Below are positions 46,403 through 54,875 of a DNA stretch of 64,000 nt, one piece after another. Origin of the DNA: Amycolatopsis acididurans. Its GTDB lineage: Bacteria > Actinomycetota > Actinomycetes > Mycobacteriales > Pseudonocardiaceae. The DNA lies in assembly GCF_012328925.1 (NCBI RefSeq), contig NZ_JAAXLS010000001.1:248001-312000 (forward strand), given 5' to 3'. How positions within the stretch are numbered: position 1 is the stretch's first letter; each line of letters begins with the position of its first letter. A model generated the notes under the pieces. It saw only the letters and a program-made list of their open reading frames with translations. It was not told the origin of the DNA and made no database searches. Position numbers and translations under genes: made by a program.

Positions 46403-48559
46403 TCAGCCGTGCGTGAAACTGATCTTCGGTAGCACCCGGCGCATCCAGGCGGGGCACCACCAGGCGCCGTGTCCGGTGAGCCGGAGCAGTGCCGGGAGCA
46501 GCACCAGCCGTATCAACGCCGCGTCGAGCAGTACCGCGACGCCGAGGATGATTCCCATCTCCTTGGGCGGCAACGGGTCGGCGAGAGCGAAGGTGAAGAA
46601 CACCGCGACCATGACGCCTGCGGCCGCCAGGATCACCCGCCCCGAGTGGGCCAGTCCTTCCAGCTGACCGGCACTGGGCTCACCGGTGATTTCGTAGTGT
46701 TCCTTCGCGGTCGAGAGCAGGAAAACGGTGTAGTCCATGGCGATGGCGAAGATCATCGCGAAGAAGAACACCGGAGCCCAGCCGTCGAGGAATCCCTGTG
46801 GGGTGAATCCGAGCAGGCTCGCGCCATGTCCGTCCTGGAAGATCAACTTGGCCGCGCCGAAGGCCGCGGTTGTCGACAGGAGGCTGACCACGGCGCCCAG
46901 CAGCGCGATCAGTGGCGCCTGGAGTGCGGCGAGCATGAGCAGGAAGCCCAGGCCGAGGATCACTCCGACCACCAGCGGCAGGTAGTTGTCCAGCGCCGTT
47001 TGCAGGTCGACGTTCTCCGCCGCGGCGCCGCCGACGAGCGAGCCGTCGGGCATGTGATCGCGCACCCTGTCCAGCGTGGTTTCGAATTGGGGGCTGGACG
47101 GATCGTCGGCGGGCAAGGCCTGGATCAGGCTGTATCCGCTACCATCCGGCGCCGGCTGCGGTGGCATTACCGCAGTCACGCCGTGGACACCGCCGGCAAT
47201 CCTGGCCGCCTCCGAGGATTCGGCGGCTGGGGTGATGATCTGCAGCATGCCTGGCGCGCCTCGCCCCATGGCTTGCTGCACCGTGTCGTATCCCTGCCGG
47301 ACGGGCGCATCGGCGGGCACGACCTGAATGGAGGGCATCGCCACTTTCAAGCCGAACACGGGAATGGTGAGCAGGATCAGCAGAGCCAGGGCGCCGACCG
47401 CGAAGGGCCACGGCCTGCGGTGCAGCAACGCGCCCCAGCGCGCGAACATCGGGGAGCGGTGCTGTTGCCGGCGGGCCCAGGGAAGCGAGGCGGCGTTCAC
47501 GCGCCGGCCGAGTCGGCCCAACACGACCGGGAGCAGAGTCAGGGTGGCGGCGAGGACGAACACCACGGCGAGCATGATGCCGACCGCCATGGTCCGGACC
47601 GCCGGTGCGGGCACCAGCAGCACCGCGGACAGGCTGACGAGCACCGTCAGCCCGGACAACAGCACCGCCTTACCGGCCGTGTCCATCGTCTCGGAAACCG
47701 CCGCGAGCGGGTCGCCGTGGCGGCGGATACCGGCGCGGAAACGAACGACGAGGAACAGGGCGTAGTCGATGCCGAGCGCGAGGGCGAACATCATGGCGAA
47801 GTTCATCGCCCATACCGAGATCGGGGTTATTTCGTTGAGCAGCACCAGCCCGCCCGCGGAGGCGACGAGCCCGGCCAGGGTCAGCAGCAGTGGCAGGCCC
47901 GCCGCGACCAGCGAGCCGAAGGCGAGCACCATGATCGCCAGCGTGACCGGCCAGGACAGCATCTCGGCCGTGATCATGGCATCGTGGTTGGCCTGGTTGA
48001 AGTCGCTCCACAACGCCGACGCGCCGGTCGGGTTCACCTGGACGTCCGGTGTGGACAGACCGGTGAGCCGGCCTTTGTGGTCGTCGGCCACGCGGACCAT
48101 GTCGTCGCTGCCGGCGCGGGCGCCGCCGAGCACGATGGCGGTGTGGCCGTCGCGGCTGATCGACGTTCCCGGTTGTGGAGCCACGACTGACGCGATCCGC
48201 TGATCGCCGTGGAGTACGCCGGTGACCTGGTCGATCACGTGCTGCATAGCAGGATCTGCGACGGTGAGCCGGTCGGAGTGCACCACAACCTGAAGCGCGG
48301 TCGATCCCTGCCCGCCGAAGTGCTGACGGGCGAGTTCACGGACCTGGACCGAGTCCGAGCCGTTGGCCTGCCAGCCGGCGCCGGCCAGAGAGGAGAACAC
48401 GCTGGGCGCCAACGCACCTAGCGCGACCACCACGACGCCCCAGGCCAGCAGTACCCACCGCGCGTTACGCACCATAGTGGCACCCCACCGTCCCAGCAGG
48501 CCGGCGTGTGTTGAGCTGGGCGCCGCACCGGGCGGATCGGACTCGAGAGAAGTCACCAT
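46403..48559 (-). CDS. MMPL-family RND exporter, 718 aa
   Basis: RND-superfamily lipid/metabolite exporter: two repeats, each one membrane helix, a large extracytoplasmic loop and a block of helices. The conserved ALGIDYALFLVVRFR (first half) and AIAMDYTVFLLST (second half) carry the Asp-Tyr pairs used for proton relay. ATG 48559 is chosen so that the protein starts about 30 residues before the first helix; the frame stays open to 48730, but that part looks non-coding and contains an inverted repeat. It exports a lipid, peptide or drug. No TetR lies directly upstream. Confidence 0.88.
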   Translation of the reverse strand: MVTSLESDPPGAAPSSTHAGLLGRWGATMVRNARWVLLAWGVVVVALGALAPSVFSSLAGAGWQANGSDSVQVRELARQHFGGQGSTALQVVVHSDRLTVADPAMQHVIDQVTGVLHGDQRIASVVAPQPGTSISRDGHTAIVLGGARAGSDDMVRVADDHKGRLTGLSTPDVQVNPTGASALWSDFNQANHDAMITAEMLSWPVTLAIMVLAFGSLVAAGLPLLLTLAGLVASAGGLVLLNEITPISVWAMNFAMMFALALGIDYALFLVVRFRAGIRRHGDPLAAVSETMDTAGKAVLLSGLTVLVSLSAVLLVPAPAVRTMAVGIMLAVVFVLAATLTLLPVVLGRLGRRVNAASLPWARRQQHRSPMFARWGALLHRRPWPFAVGALALLILLTIPVFGLKVAMPSIQVVPADAPVRQGYDTVQQAMGRGAPGMLQIITPAAESSEAARIAGGVHGVTAVMPPQPAPDGSGYSLIQALPADDPSSPQFETTLDRVRDHMPDGSLVGGAAAENVDLQTALDNYLPLVVGVILGLGFLLMLAALQAPLIALLGAVVSLLSTTAAFGAAKLIFQDGHGASLLGFTPQGFLDGWAPVFFFAMIFAIAMDYTVFLLSTAKEHYEITGEPSAGQLEGLAHSGRVILAAAGVMVAVFFTFALADPLPPKEMGIILGVAVLLDAALIRLVLLPALLRLTGHGAWWCPAWMRRVLPKISFTHG

Positions 48560-48685
48560 AGGTAAACGGTCAGCCTTTCGTGTGATCGAGAGAAGAGGTG
48601 GAGGCAAGTCCGATGTCGACACCGACTGCTGGGACGGGCCACCATGTGCTCGCCCCACACCAACTCCTCGCACGTTCATAACGAG

Positions 48686-48723
48686 ATACCCCTGGGGGCA
48701 TAAAAACATGCCCCCAGGGGTAT
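48686..48723. promoter_or_regulatory. Perfect 16-bp inverted repeat: terminator or paired CsoR-like boxes
   Basis: The left arm is ATACCCCTGGGGGCAT, the right arm its exact complement, and the 6-nt loop is AAAAAC. It lies 28 bp after the stop of the cholesterol-oxidase-like gene, so it can be its terminator. Each arm alone is also a near-palindrome of the ATACCCC-GGGGTAT kind known from copper-sensing CsoR-family operators, and the repeat lies upstream of the MMPL gene. Confidence 0.65.
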
Positions 48724-48751
48724 TGGCCAACCGATCACCGGCGGTGGTGCG

Positions 48752-50326
48752 CTAGATCACGCTTCCCACGTCGGTGCGCACGATGTTGTCCAGTGCGCGT
48801 TCGGCGACGGCGGCGATCGTCATCGACGGGTTGCACGCGCCGGTGCTGCCGGGAATCAGGGCTCCGTCGAGCACGTACAGGCCCCGCTGCCCCCGCACCC
48901 GGCCGTCGAGATCGCACACCGTGCCCATCGGCGCGCCGCCGAGTGGATGCCACGTGCTCGGCACGACCGCGTTCGTGTCGGCCAGTGTGCCCAGTTGCCC
49001 CGCGATCCGGGTCGCGCGCTCGTGGATCGCGCTGTGTACCGCGGCGTCCCCGTCACGCGGCCACTTCAGCGTCGCCTGGCCGGTCAGTCCGTTGTAGACG
49101 AACTTTCCGCGCGCCGCGCTGACACCGAAACCGACCATCATCGTCGAGCGCAGGTCGAGACCGATCGGCGGGATGGAGGCCTGGATGACCGTGTTGGCCA
49201 GCTGCGGATCGGCCCAGTCCTTGGTGCCGTACACGACCGGACCACCCTGCGTGGCACCGAAATCGTCCTCCAGATTCGTCCACACGTAGATCCGGTCGCC
49301 GTTGGTGCCCCAGCCGCCGCCGAGCCCGTCCGGCAGATCGGGAATCGCGCCCTGTGCCGCCGCCCGCACCAGCATCCTCGTCGTGTTGACGCTGCCCGCC
49401 GCCATCACCAGCGCCGGGGTGGTGATGATCTTGTTCTCCAGCACCGTGCCACTGGTGTCGATGCGGTCAACGTCGATCTGCCAGCGGCCGTCGGCGGTAC
49501 GCGAGATGCCGGTGACGTTGTGCAGCGGCGCGACGGTGACCAGCCCGGTGGCCTCCGCGGCCGCGAGGTAGGTGACGTCGACCGAGTGCTTGCCGCCGTT
49601 GTTGACGCCGAGCGCGCAATCGCCGTTGGTGTAGGACGGTTTCATCTCGCCCTTGAGCTCCCGCAGCGCATACGACCAGTCGATCGGCATCGGGATCTTC
49701 TCGACCATGTTGCCCGCCCGCTCGGCGTTGCGCTTGAACACCCGCGGTGCCTTGTAGGCCGGGCTGTCCACGAGCTCGTCCGGGGCCGTCGCGACCTGCA
49801 GCATGCTCGCCACGCGCGGATAGTGCACGCGCGCCATGGTCCGGTAGTCCAGTTCCTCGGGCAGCACGGCGTTGAACACGGCCTCGGCGGGCTGCAGCGT
49901 CATGCCCTGGTACACCAGGGATCCGCCGCCGACACCGGCCGCGGTCATCACGACCATGTTCTCCCCGACGACCGATTCGAGCACCCCCGTGTAGGGCGCC
50001 AGGCTCACCGGTTTGCCGAACAGCTGCGGCGCCGAGCCGTACCACAGCGCGCGCTTGTCGGGGCTCGCCGCGTGGGGGAAGGTCTCGGCGTTGGGACCGG
50101 TCGGCCAGCGCTTCCCGCGCTCGAGCACGAGCACCGGCACACCGGCCTCGGCCAGCCGCAACGCGGTCACGCCGCCGCCGAAGCCGGAGCCGATGACCAC
50201 GACGCGGTGTTCCTCGCGCGTCAGCGGCACCCGGCTGGTACTGGCCCAGGCCGGTGCCGCGAAACCCGTCGCGATGCCGGCTCCGGCGGCAGCGGCCAGG
50301 AAGGAACGCCGGGTCAGGTCGGCCAT
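48752..50326 (-). CDS. GMC oxidoreductase, cholesterol-oxidase-like, Tat-exported, 524 aa
   Basis: The N-terminal LTRRSFLAAAAGAGIATGFAAPAWA is a Tat signal with the twin-arginine motif. The mature part has the FAD motif VIGSGFGGGVTALRLAEAG, GGGSLVYQGM and a C-terminal HPLGGAPMGTVCDLDGRV...YVLDGALIPGSTGACNPSMTIAALAER-type block, with the active-site His and Asn of class I cholesterol oxidases. ATG 50326 has GGTGGAG upstream. A sigma70-like promoter lies at 50367-50395. Predicted reaction: extracellular oxidation of a 3-hydroxysteroid to a 3-keto-4-ene steroid. Sterol is the probable but unproven substrate. Confidence 0.88.
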   Translation of the reverse strand: MADLTRRSFLAAAAGAGIATGFAAPAWASTSRVPLTREEHRVVVIGSGFGGGVTALRLAEAGVPVLVLERGKRWPTGPNAETFPHAASPDKRALWYGSAPQLFGKPVSLAPYTGVLESVVGENMVVMTAAGVGGGSLVYQGMTLQPAEAVFNAVLPEELDYRTMARVHYPRVASMLQVATAPDELVDSPAYKAPRVFKRNAERAGNMVEKIPMPIDWSYALRELKGEMKPSYTNGDCALGVNNGGKHSVDVTYLAAAEATGLVTVAPLHNVTGISRTADGRWQIDVDRIDTSGTVLENKIITTPALVMAAGSVNTTRMLVRAAAQGAIPDLPDGLGGGWGTNGDRIYVWTNLEDDFGATQGGPVVYGTKDWADPQLANTVIQASIPPIGLDLRSTMMVGFGVSAARGKFVYNGLTGQATLKWPRDGDAAVHSAIHERATRIAGQLGTLADTNAVVPSTWHPLGGAPMGTVCDLDGRVRGQRGLYVLDGALIPGSTGACNPSMTIAAVAERALDNIVRTDVGSVI

Positions 50327-50366
50327 GAAGTTCTCCACCCCTCGGATCGATCATCAGAGGAGCGCA

Positions 50367-50395
50367 AAACTAGACAGTTTGAATAATACTGTCAA
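50367..50395 (-). promoter_or_regulatory. Consensus promoter with overlapping GACAGT dyad
   Basis: On the minus strand: -35 TTGACA (50390-50395), 17-bp spacer, -10 TAGTTT (50367-50372), about 40 bp before the cholesterol-oxidase-like ATG. GACAGT-N9-ACTGTC (50373-50393) fills the spacer and touches the -35, ideal for repression by the adjacent TetR protein. Confidence 0.75.
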
Positions 50396-50397
50396 GA

Positions 50398-50952
50398 TCA
50401 CTGGGAAGACAGGAACGGCGCCAGCCAGTGGGCGAGGTAGCGGCGCAGGTCGTCGTCCGAGCGCACGGCGTCGCTGTCGAACAGCACGACCGACAACGCG
50501 ACCCTGGTGACCAGTTCGACGGTCGTGTCGTAGCCGGTCTCGTCGGCGAGGCGGGGATCGAGGGGGCGCACCGGGGACATCAGGTCGGCGACCACGGCCC
50601 TGGCCCGGCTGATCATGTCCTCGTCGAAGATCGGGTTGCCGTCCCCGGCGCGCACCAACGCGCGGAACACCGGCTCGCGACGGGTCAGCTCCCGTCCGGC
50701 GACGATCATCTCCACGACGTAGGCCAGCGCGTTCCCGGTCGCGTCCAGCCGGCACTGAACGCTCGCCCACGCGTCCACGGCGAGCGTCGCGACCGCTTGC
50801 GACACCAGCGCTTCGCGACTGCCGAAAATGGAGTACACGGTCTGCCTCGACACGTTCGCGGCGACGGCGACCGACGACATGTTCACCGCCGCGAACCCCC
50901 GCTCCTCGATCAGCGAGAGCGTGGCACGCAGAATCGTCGCCCTGGACCGCAT
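50398..50952 (-). CDS. TetR-family transcriptional regulator, 184 aa
   Basis: TetR DNA-binding domain: RATILRATLSLIEERGFAAVNMSSVAVAANVSRQTVYSIF, with recognition helix VSRQTVYSIF. The C-terminal part is typical of the TetR_C_33-like family. It starts at ATG 50952. It lies just upstream of, and reads toward, the cholesterol-oxidase-like gene, whose promoter carries a dyad, so it is the likely regulator of that gene. Confidence 0.88.
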   Translation of the reverse strand: MRSRATILRATLSLIEERGFAAVNMSSVAVAANVSRQTVYSIFGSREALVSQAVATLAVDAWASVQCRLDATGNALAYVVEMIVAGRELTRREPVFRALVRAGDGNPIFDEDMISRARAVVADLMSPVRPLDPRLADETGYDTTVELVTRVALSVVLFDSDAVRSDDDLRRYLAHWLAPFLSSQ

Positions 50953-50977
50953 CCGGACAGCCTAGAGGCGCCGGTCC

Positions 50978-52255
50978 TCAGCCCGCCGGGGTGTACTCCA
51001 GGTGCAGTTCGTTCAGCCCGCGCAGGATGAACGTCGGCTCGTAGTTGTACGTGCGCGCGCCCTGGGGCCCGTGGACCTTCTCGGAAATCCCGATCTCGCT
51101 CATCCGGTCGAGGATTCGTTCGAGGCTGACCCTGGCCTCGGCGCGGGCCAGCGGGGCACCGGCGCACGTGTGCACGCCGCGGCCGAACGCGATGTGCTCC
51201 CGGACGTTGGCGCGATCGACCTGGAACTCGGCCGGGCACGCGAACCGGCGCGGGTCGCGGTTGACCGCACCCGGCACGATCATCACCGTGGTGCCGGCCG
51301 GAACGTCCACGCCGCCGAGGGAGGTCGACCGGCGCGCCAGCCGGAAGTCCGATTTGACCGGGCTTTCGTACCGCAGCACCTCTTCGACGAAGTTCGGGAT
51401 GCGCTCCCGCTCGGCACGCAATCGCTGCTGCAGCGCGGGATCCTCGCCGAGGATCAGCAGCGAGGACGCCAGCAGCCGCGCGGTGGTCTCCTGGCCGGCC
51501 GCGAACAGGAAGGTCGCCACGCGCACCACGTCGATGACCTCCGGTATCGACCCGTCGGGGAACGGGGCCGTCGCCATCCCGGTGAGTACGTCGTCGCGTG
51601 GCCCGGCTCGCCGATCCTCCACATAGGACGTGAACTTCTCGACGAGGAACTGCAGCGGATCGCTGACCGCCATCGCCTGTTCCTTGTCCAGTGAACCGGG
51701 CACCTGCGATTCGGTCTTCAGCAGCATCCGGAACAGCTCGTGGTCCTCTTCGGGCACGCCGAGCAGGTCCGCGATCACGAGCAGCGCGAAGGGCTGCGCG
51801 TAGGCGCCGATGAACTCGCACTCGCCGCGTTCGAGGAACGTGTCCAGCTGGCGGTCGGCAAGCCGCCACATGAATTCCTCGTTCTCCTTGAGCCGTTTCG
51901 GCGTCAGCAGCCGCTTCAGCAGATGCCGGTGCGCGGTGTGTCTCGGCGGGTCGAACGTGATCATGTGCTCGCTCAGCGGAAACGCGTCGCGGTGCTGCTC
52001 GATCTGCGCGCTGATGTCGTCGCCCTCTGGTTCGAACATCAGCCCGGGAAACGGCCCCATCGGCGAGTTGACCGAGGAATACGTATCCGGGTCGCGGTAG
52101 ACCTCGACCGCCTCGTCGTAACCGGTCACCGCCATGACGCCGTGGTGTGGTTCGCGGGTGACCGGGCATTTCGCGCGCAGATGCTCGAAATACGGGTACG
52201 GGTCGGCGGTCAGGGACTGGTCGGTGAAGAAGTCGATCTCGTCGAACGTGGTCAC
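50978..52255 (-). CDS. Cytochrome P450, 425 aa
   Basis: Complete class I P450: I-helix FAAGQETTAR, ExxR in EEVLRYESP and the haem loop FGRGVHTCAG with Cys near residue 364. Soluble. It starts at GTG 52255 with GGAGGG upstream; a longer open frame to 52354 is not protein-like. No ferredoxin is adjacent. Divergent from a molybdenum hydroxylase operon with which it shares a symmetrical control region. Confidence 0.92.
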   Translation of the reverse strand: MTTFDEIDFFTDQSLTADPYPYFEHLRAKCPVTREPHHGVMAVTGYDEAVEVYRDPDTYSSVNSPMGPFPGLMFEPEGDDISAQIEQHRDAFPLSEHMITFDPPRHTAHRHLLKRLLTPKRLKENEEFMWRLADRQLDTFLERGECEFIGAYAQPFALLVIADLLGVPEEDHELFRMLLKTESQVPGSLDKEQAMAVSDPLQFLVEKFTSYVEDRRAGPRDDVLTGMATAPFPDGSIPEVIDVVRVATFLFAAGQETTARLLASSLLILGEDPALQQRLRAERERIPNFVEEVLRYESPVKSDFRLARRSTSLGGVDVPAGTTVMIVPGAVNRDPRRFACPAEFQVDRANVREHIAFGRGVHTCAGAPLARAEARVSLERILDRMSEIGISEKVHGPQGARTYNYEPTFILRGLNELHLEYTPAG

Positions 52256-52345
52256 GCGCGCCCTCCAGACACCGTCGGCTGACCGTTCGCGAGCGCTGAG
52301 CAGTCGCTTAAAACGGTTGCTCACTTGCTTAGCACAGGGCTTGCA

Positions 52346-52420
52346 GGGGGTCAAGGAATATGCCTTCGGCGCAAGGAAATCCGCCTGCTTCCGGGGATCC
52401 CGCGGCTTTCCTTGACCCCC
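52346..52420. promoter_or_regulatory. Divergent control region with a 13-bp inverted repeat
   Basis: GGGGGTCAAGGAA (52346-52358) and its exact complement (52408-52420) are 49 bp apart. Each arm carries TTGACC pointing outward: rightward toward TTAAAC (52436-52441) and leftward toward TAAGCA (52328-52333), each after about 17 bp, so they can be the -35 elements of divergent promoters. The decamer CAGTCGCTTA occurs outside each side (52301-52310, 52440-52449). Confidence 0.6.
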
Positions 52421-52509
52421 GTGTCCCGAGCATGTTAAACAGTCGCTTAGCGCGGCGTTCGCGGCGCGGGCGACGAGGCCCGCCTCGAGTCGATGGAGGA
52501 ACCCGTGTC

Positions 52510-52548
52510 ATGAACCGGATCGAAATCCCGCGCCTGGAGCGCCGATGA
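52510..52548 (+). CDS. 12-aa leader peptide coupled to the Mo-hydroxylase large subunit
   Basis: A short open frame MNRIEIPRLERR has GGAGG about 10 nt upstream of its ATG and a stop that overlaps the ATG of the large-subunit gene (ATGA). It may load ribosomes for the next gene or be an attenuation-type leader. It is also possible that it is not a gene and only the downstream start is used. No other evidence is available from sequence. Confidence 0.4.
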   Translation: MNRIEIPRLERR

Positions 52549-54875
52549 GCGTCGTGGACGCGGCGGCCACCCGCTACGCAGGAACCCGTGTCCGCCGGGT
52601 CGAGGATCCGCGCCTGCTGACCGGGCACGGGACCTTTGTGGACGATGTCGTACGGCCCGGCATGCTGCACGCCTGTTTCGTGCGCAGCCCGCTGGCCCGC
52701 GCCCGCATCACCGGGATCGACACCGCCGAAGCGCTCGCGCTCGACGGGGTGCACGCGGTGTTCGTCGCCGCCGACCTGAATCCGGACGTGCGCGAACAGT
52801 GGTACACGTTGCTGGGCCGCGACATCCCGGACACTCCGCGGCCGCCGCTGGCCGAGGACGAGGTGCGTTTCGCCGGGGACCCGGTCGCGCTCGTGGTCGC
52901 GACGGACCGCTACATCGCCGAGGACGCGGCCGAACTCGTCGCCGTCGACTACGAGCCGCTCCCGCCGATCGTGGACTACGAGACGGCGCGGGAATCGGCG
53001 GAACTGGTGCACGAGAACTATCCCGGCAACGTCGCGGGCGAGCTCAGCGGCCGCCCCGCCGCGGATCTGGCGCCGGTGTTCGAGGGCGCGGCGCACGTGG
53101 TCGGCACGACGATTCACCAGCAGGCCTACGCGCCGGTGCCGATGGAAACCCGAGGCCTGGTCGCGGAATGGTCGGCCACCGACGGCGAGCTGACGATGTG
53201 GGCCTCCACCCAGGCCCCGCACGAGGTGCGCCTGTTCTGCTCCCGGCTGCTGGGCCTCGCCGAACACAGGGTGCGCGTCATCATGCGCGACACCGGCGGC
53301 GGTTTCGGCCAGAAGGTGCTGCCGATGCGCGAGGACATGTGCATCATGCTCGCGGCGCGCAAACTGCCCGCCGCGGTGAAATGGGTCGAGGACCGGCGGG
53401 AGAACCTGTTGTCGGCGGGCCAGGCCCGGCACGAGCACGCGGACGTCAAACTCGCCTTCGACGAGCAGGGCGTGATGCTCGCCGCGCAGATCGACCACGT
53501 GTCGGACGCCGGCGCGTATCCGACGCCGTGGCCGGTGCAGAGCGCAGCACCCGTCGGCATGCTCTTTCCCGGCCCCTACCGCATCACCCAGGCCACCTTC
53601 TCGGTCACATCGGTGTTCTCCAACACCAGCGGCCGCGCGGCCTACCGCGGCCCGTGGCAGTTCGAGTCGGTGGCGCGCGAGGTGCTCGTCGATCGCGCCG
53701 CCCGTGAGCTGGGTATCGACCCGGTCGAGCTACGCCGGCGCAACCTGCTGCGGCACGACGAACTGCCGTTCTTCAATCCCAACGGCATGCCCTATTCCGA
53801 CATGACCCCGCTGGAAACCTTCGAGCACGCCCTGGAAATCCTTGACTACCAGGGATTCCGCGCCGAACAGAAACGGGCGCGCGCACAGGGCCGGTATCTG
53901 GGCGTGGGTACGGCGAGCTACGTCGAGCCGACGACCGCGGCCATGGGACTGCACGCCACCGAGGGCGCCACGATCCGGATCGAACCCTCGGGCAAGGTCA
54001 ACGTGTACGTCTCGGGCGGCTCCACCGGCAACAGCCTGGAAACCACCGCGGTCGCTCTGACGGCCGACGAACTGGGCGTCGACATCGCCGACGTGCACAC
54101 GATCCAGGGCGACACCGCCATCACCCCGTTCGGCGGCGGCACCGGGGGCAGCCGGTCGGGCTCGATGATCGCGGGCGCCGTCGCGGAAACCGCGTCGATC
54201 CTGCGGGAACGGATCGTGGCCATCGCCGCGCACCGGCTGGAGGCCGCCGCCGAGGACATCGAACTGGCCGAGAGCCGGGCCAGGGTGCGCGGTGTCCCGG
54301 ACAAGGGCGTGAGCCTCGCCGACATCGCCGCCATGGCCTACTTCCAGGTCGACGCGCTGCCGCCCGATGTTCCGCCGGGTCTGGAGGCCAGCGCGCGCTA
54401 TCGCGGCAAGAGCCCGATCATCTGGGCCAACGCGACGCACGTGTGCACCTGCGAGGTGGACATCGTGACCGGGCAGGTGAAGCTCCTGCGCTACATCGTC
54501 AGCGAGGACTGCGGCCCGATGATCAACCCGAACATCGTGGAGGGCCAGATCGCGGGCGGCACGGTGCAGGGCATCGGCGGCGCGCTCTACGAGCAGCTGG
54601 CCTACGACGACGACGGCAACCCGGTCAGCACGACGTTCATGGACTACCTCCTGCCCACCGCCACCGAAGTGCCCGACATCGAGTACGGCCACGTCGAAAC
54701 GCCGGGCCCCGGTCCCGGCGGCTACAAGGGCGTCGGCGAGGGCGGCGCGATCGGCGCCCCGCCCGCGGTGATCAATGCCGTCGCCGACGCGTTGCGGCCG
54801 TTCGGGGCCGAGATCACCCGGCTGCCGCTGTCGCCCGCCGCGATCGTCGAGCTGATCGAGGCGGCGAACCGATGA
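52545..54875 (+). CDS. Molybdenum hydroxylase large subunit (CoxL/xanthine dehydrogenase family), 776 aa
   Basis: Xanthine oxidase-family Mo-binding subunit: RVEDPRLLTGHGTFVDD at the N-terminus, GGGFGQKVLPMREDM for cofactor binding, AYRGPW at the active-site loop, GGSTGN and GVGEGGAIGAPPAVINA with the catalytic Glu. The loop is AYRG, not AYRCSFR, so it is not a form I CO dehydrogenase. It hydroxylates a carbon next to a heteroatom or carbonyl using water. ATG 52545 has GGAG just upstream and overlaps a 12-aa leader. Confidence 0.92.
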   Translation: MSVVDAAATRYAGTRVRRVEDPRLLTGHGTFVDDVVRPGMLHACFVRSPLARARITGIDTAEALALDGVHAVFVAADLNPDVREQWYTLLGRDIPDTPRPPLAEDEVRFAGDPVALVVATDRYIAEDAAELVAVDYEPLPPIVDYETARESAELVHENYPGNVAGELSGRPAADLAPVFEGAAHVVGTTIHQQAYAPVPMETRGLVAEWSATDGELTMWASTQAPHEVRLFCSRLLGLAEHRVRVIMRDTGGGFGQKVLPMREDMCIMLAARKLPAAVKWVEDRRENLLSAGQARHEHADVKLAFDEQGVMLAAQIDHVSDAGAYPTPWPVQSAAPVGMLFPGPYRITQATFSVTSVFSNTSGRAAYRGPWQFESVAREVLVDRAARELGIDPVELRRRNLLRHDELPFFNPNGMPYSDMTPLETFEHALEILDYQGFRAEQKRARAQGRYLGVGTASYVEPTTAAMGLHATEGATIRIEPSGKVNVYVSGGSTGNSLETTAVALTADELGVDIADVHTIQGDTAITPFGGGTGGSRSGSMIAGAVAETASILRERIVAIAAHRLEAAAEDIELAESRARVRGVPDKGVSLADIAAMAYFQVDALPPDVPPGLEASARYRGKSPIIWANATHVCTCEVDIVTGQVKLLRYIVSEDCGPMINPNIVEGQIAGGTVQGIGGALYEQLAYDDDGNPVSTTFMDYLLPTATEVPDIEYGHVETPGPGPGGYKGVGEGGAIGAPPAVINAVADALRPFGAEITRLPLSPAAIVELIEAANR

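Noticed and set aside
46403-48730. A longer MMPL protein beginning at 48679 or 48730
   Set aside because: The extra N-terminal residues are low-complexity and would be encoded across the inverted repeat; the first membrane helix is well served by the ATG at 48559.
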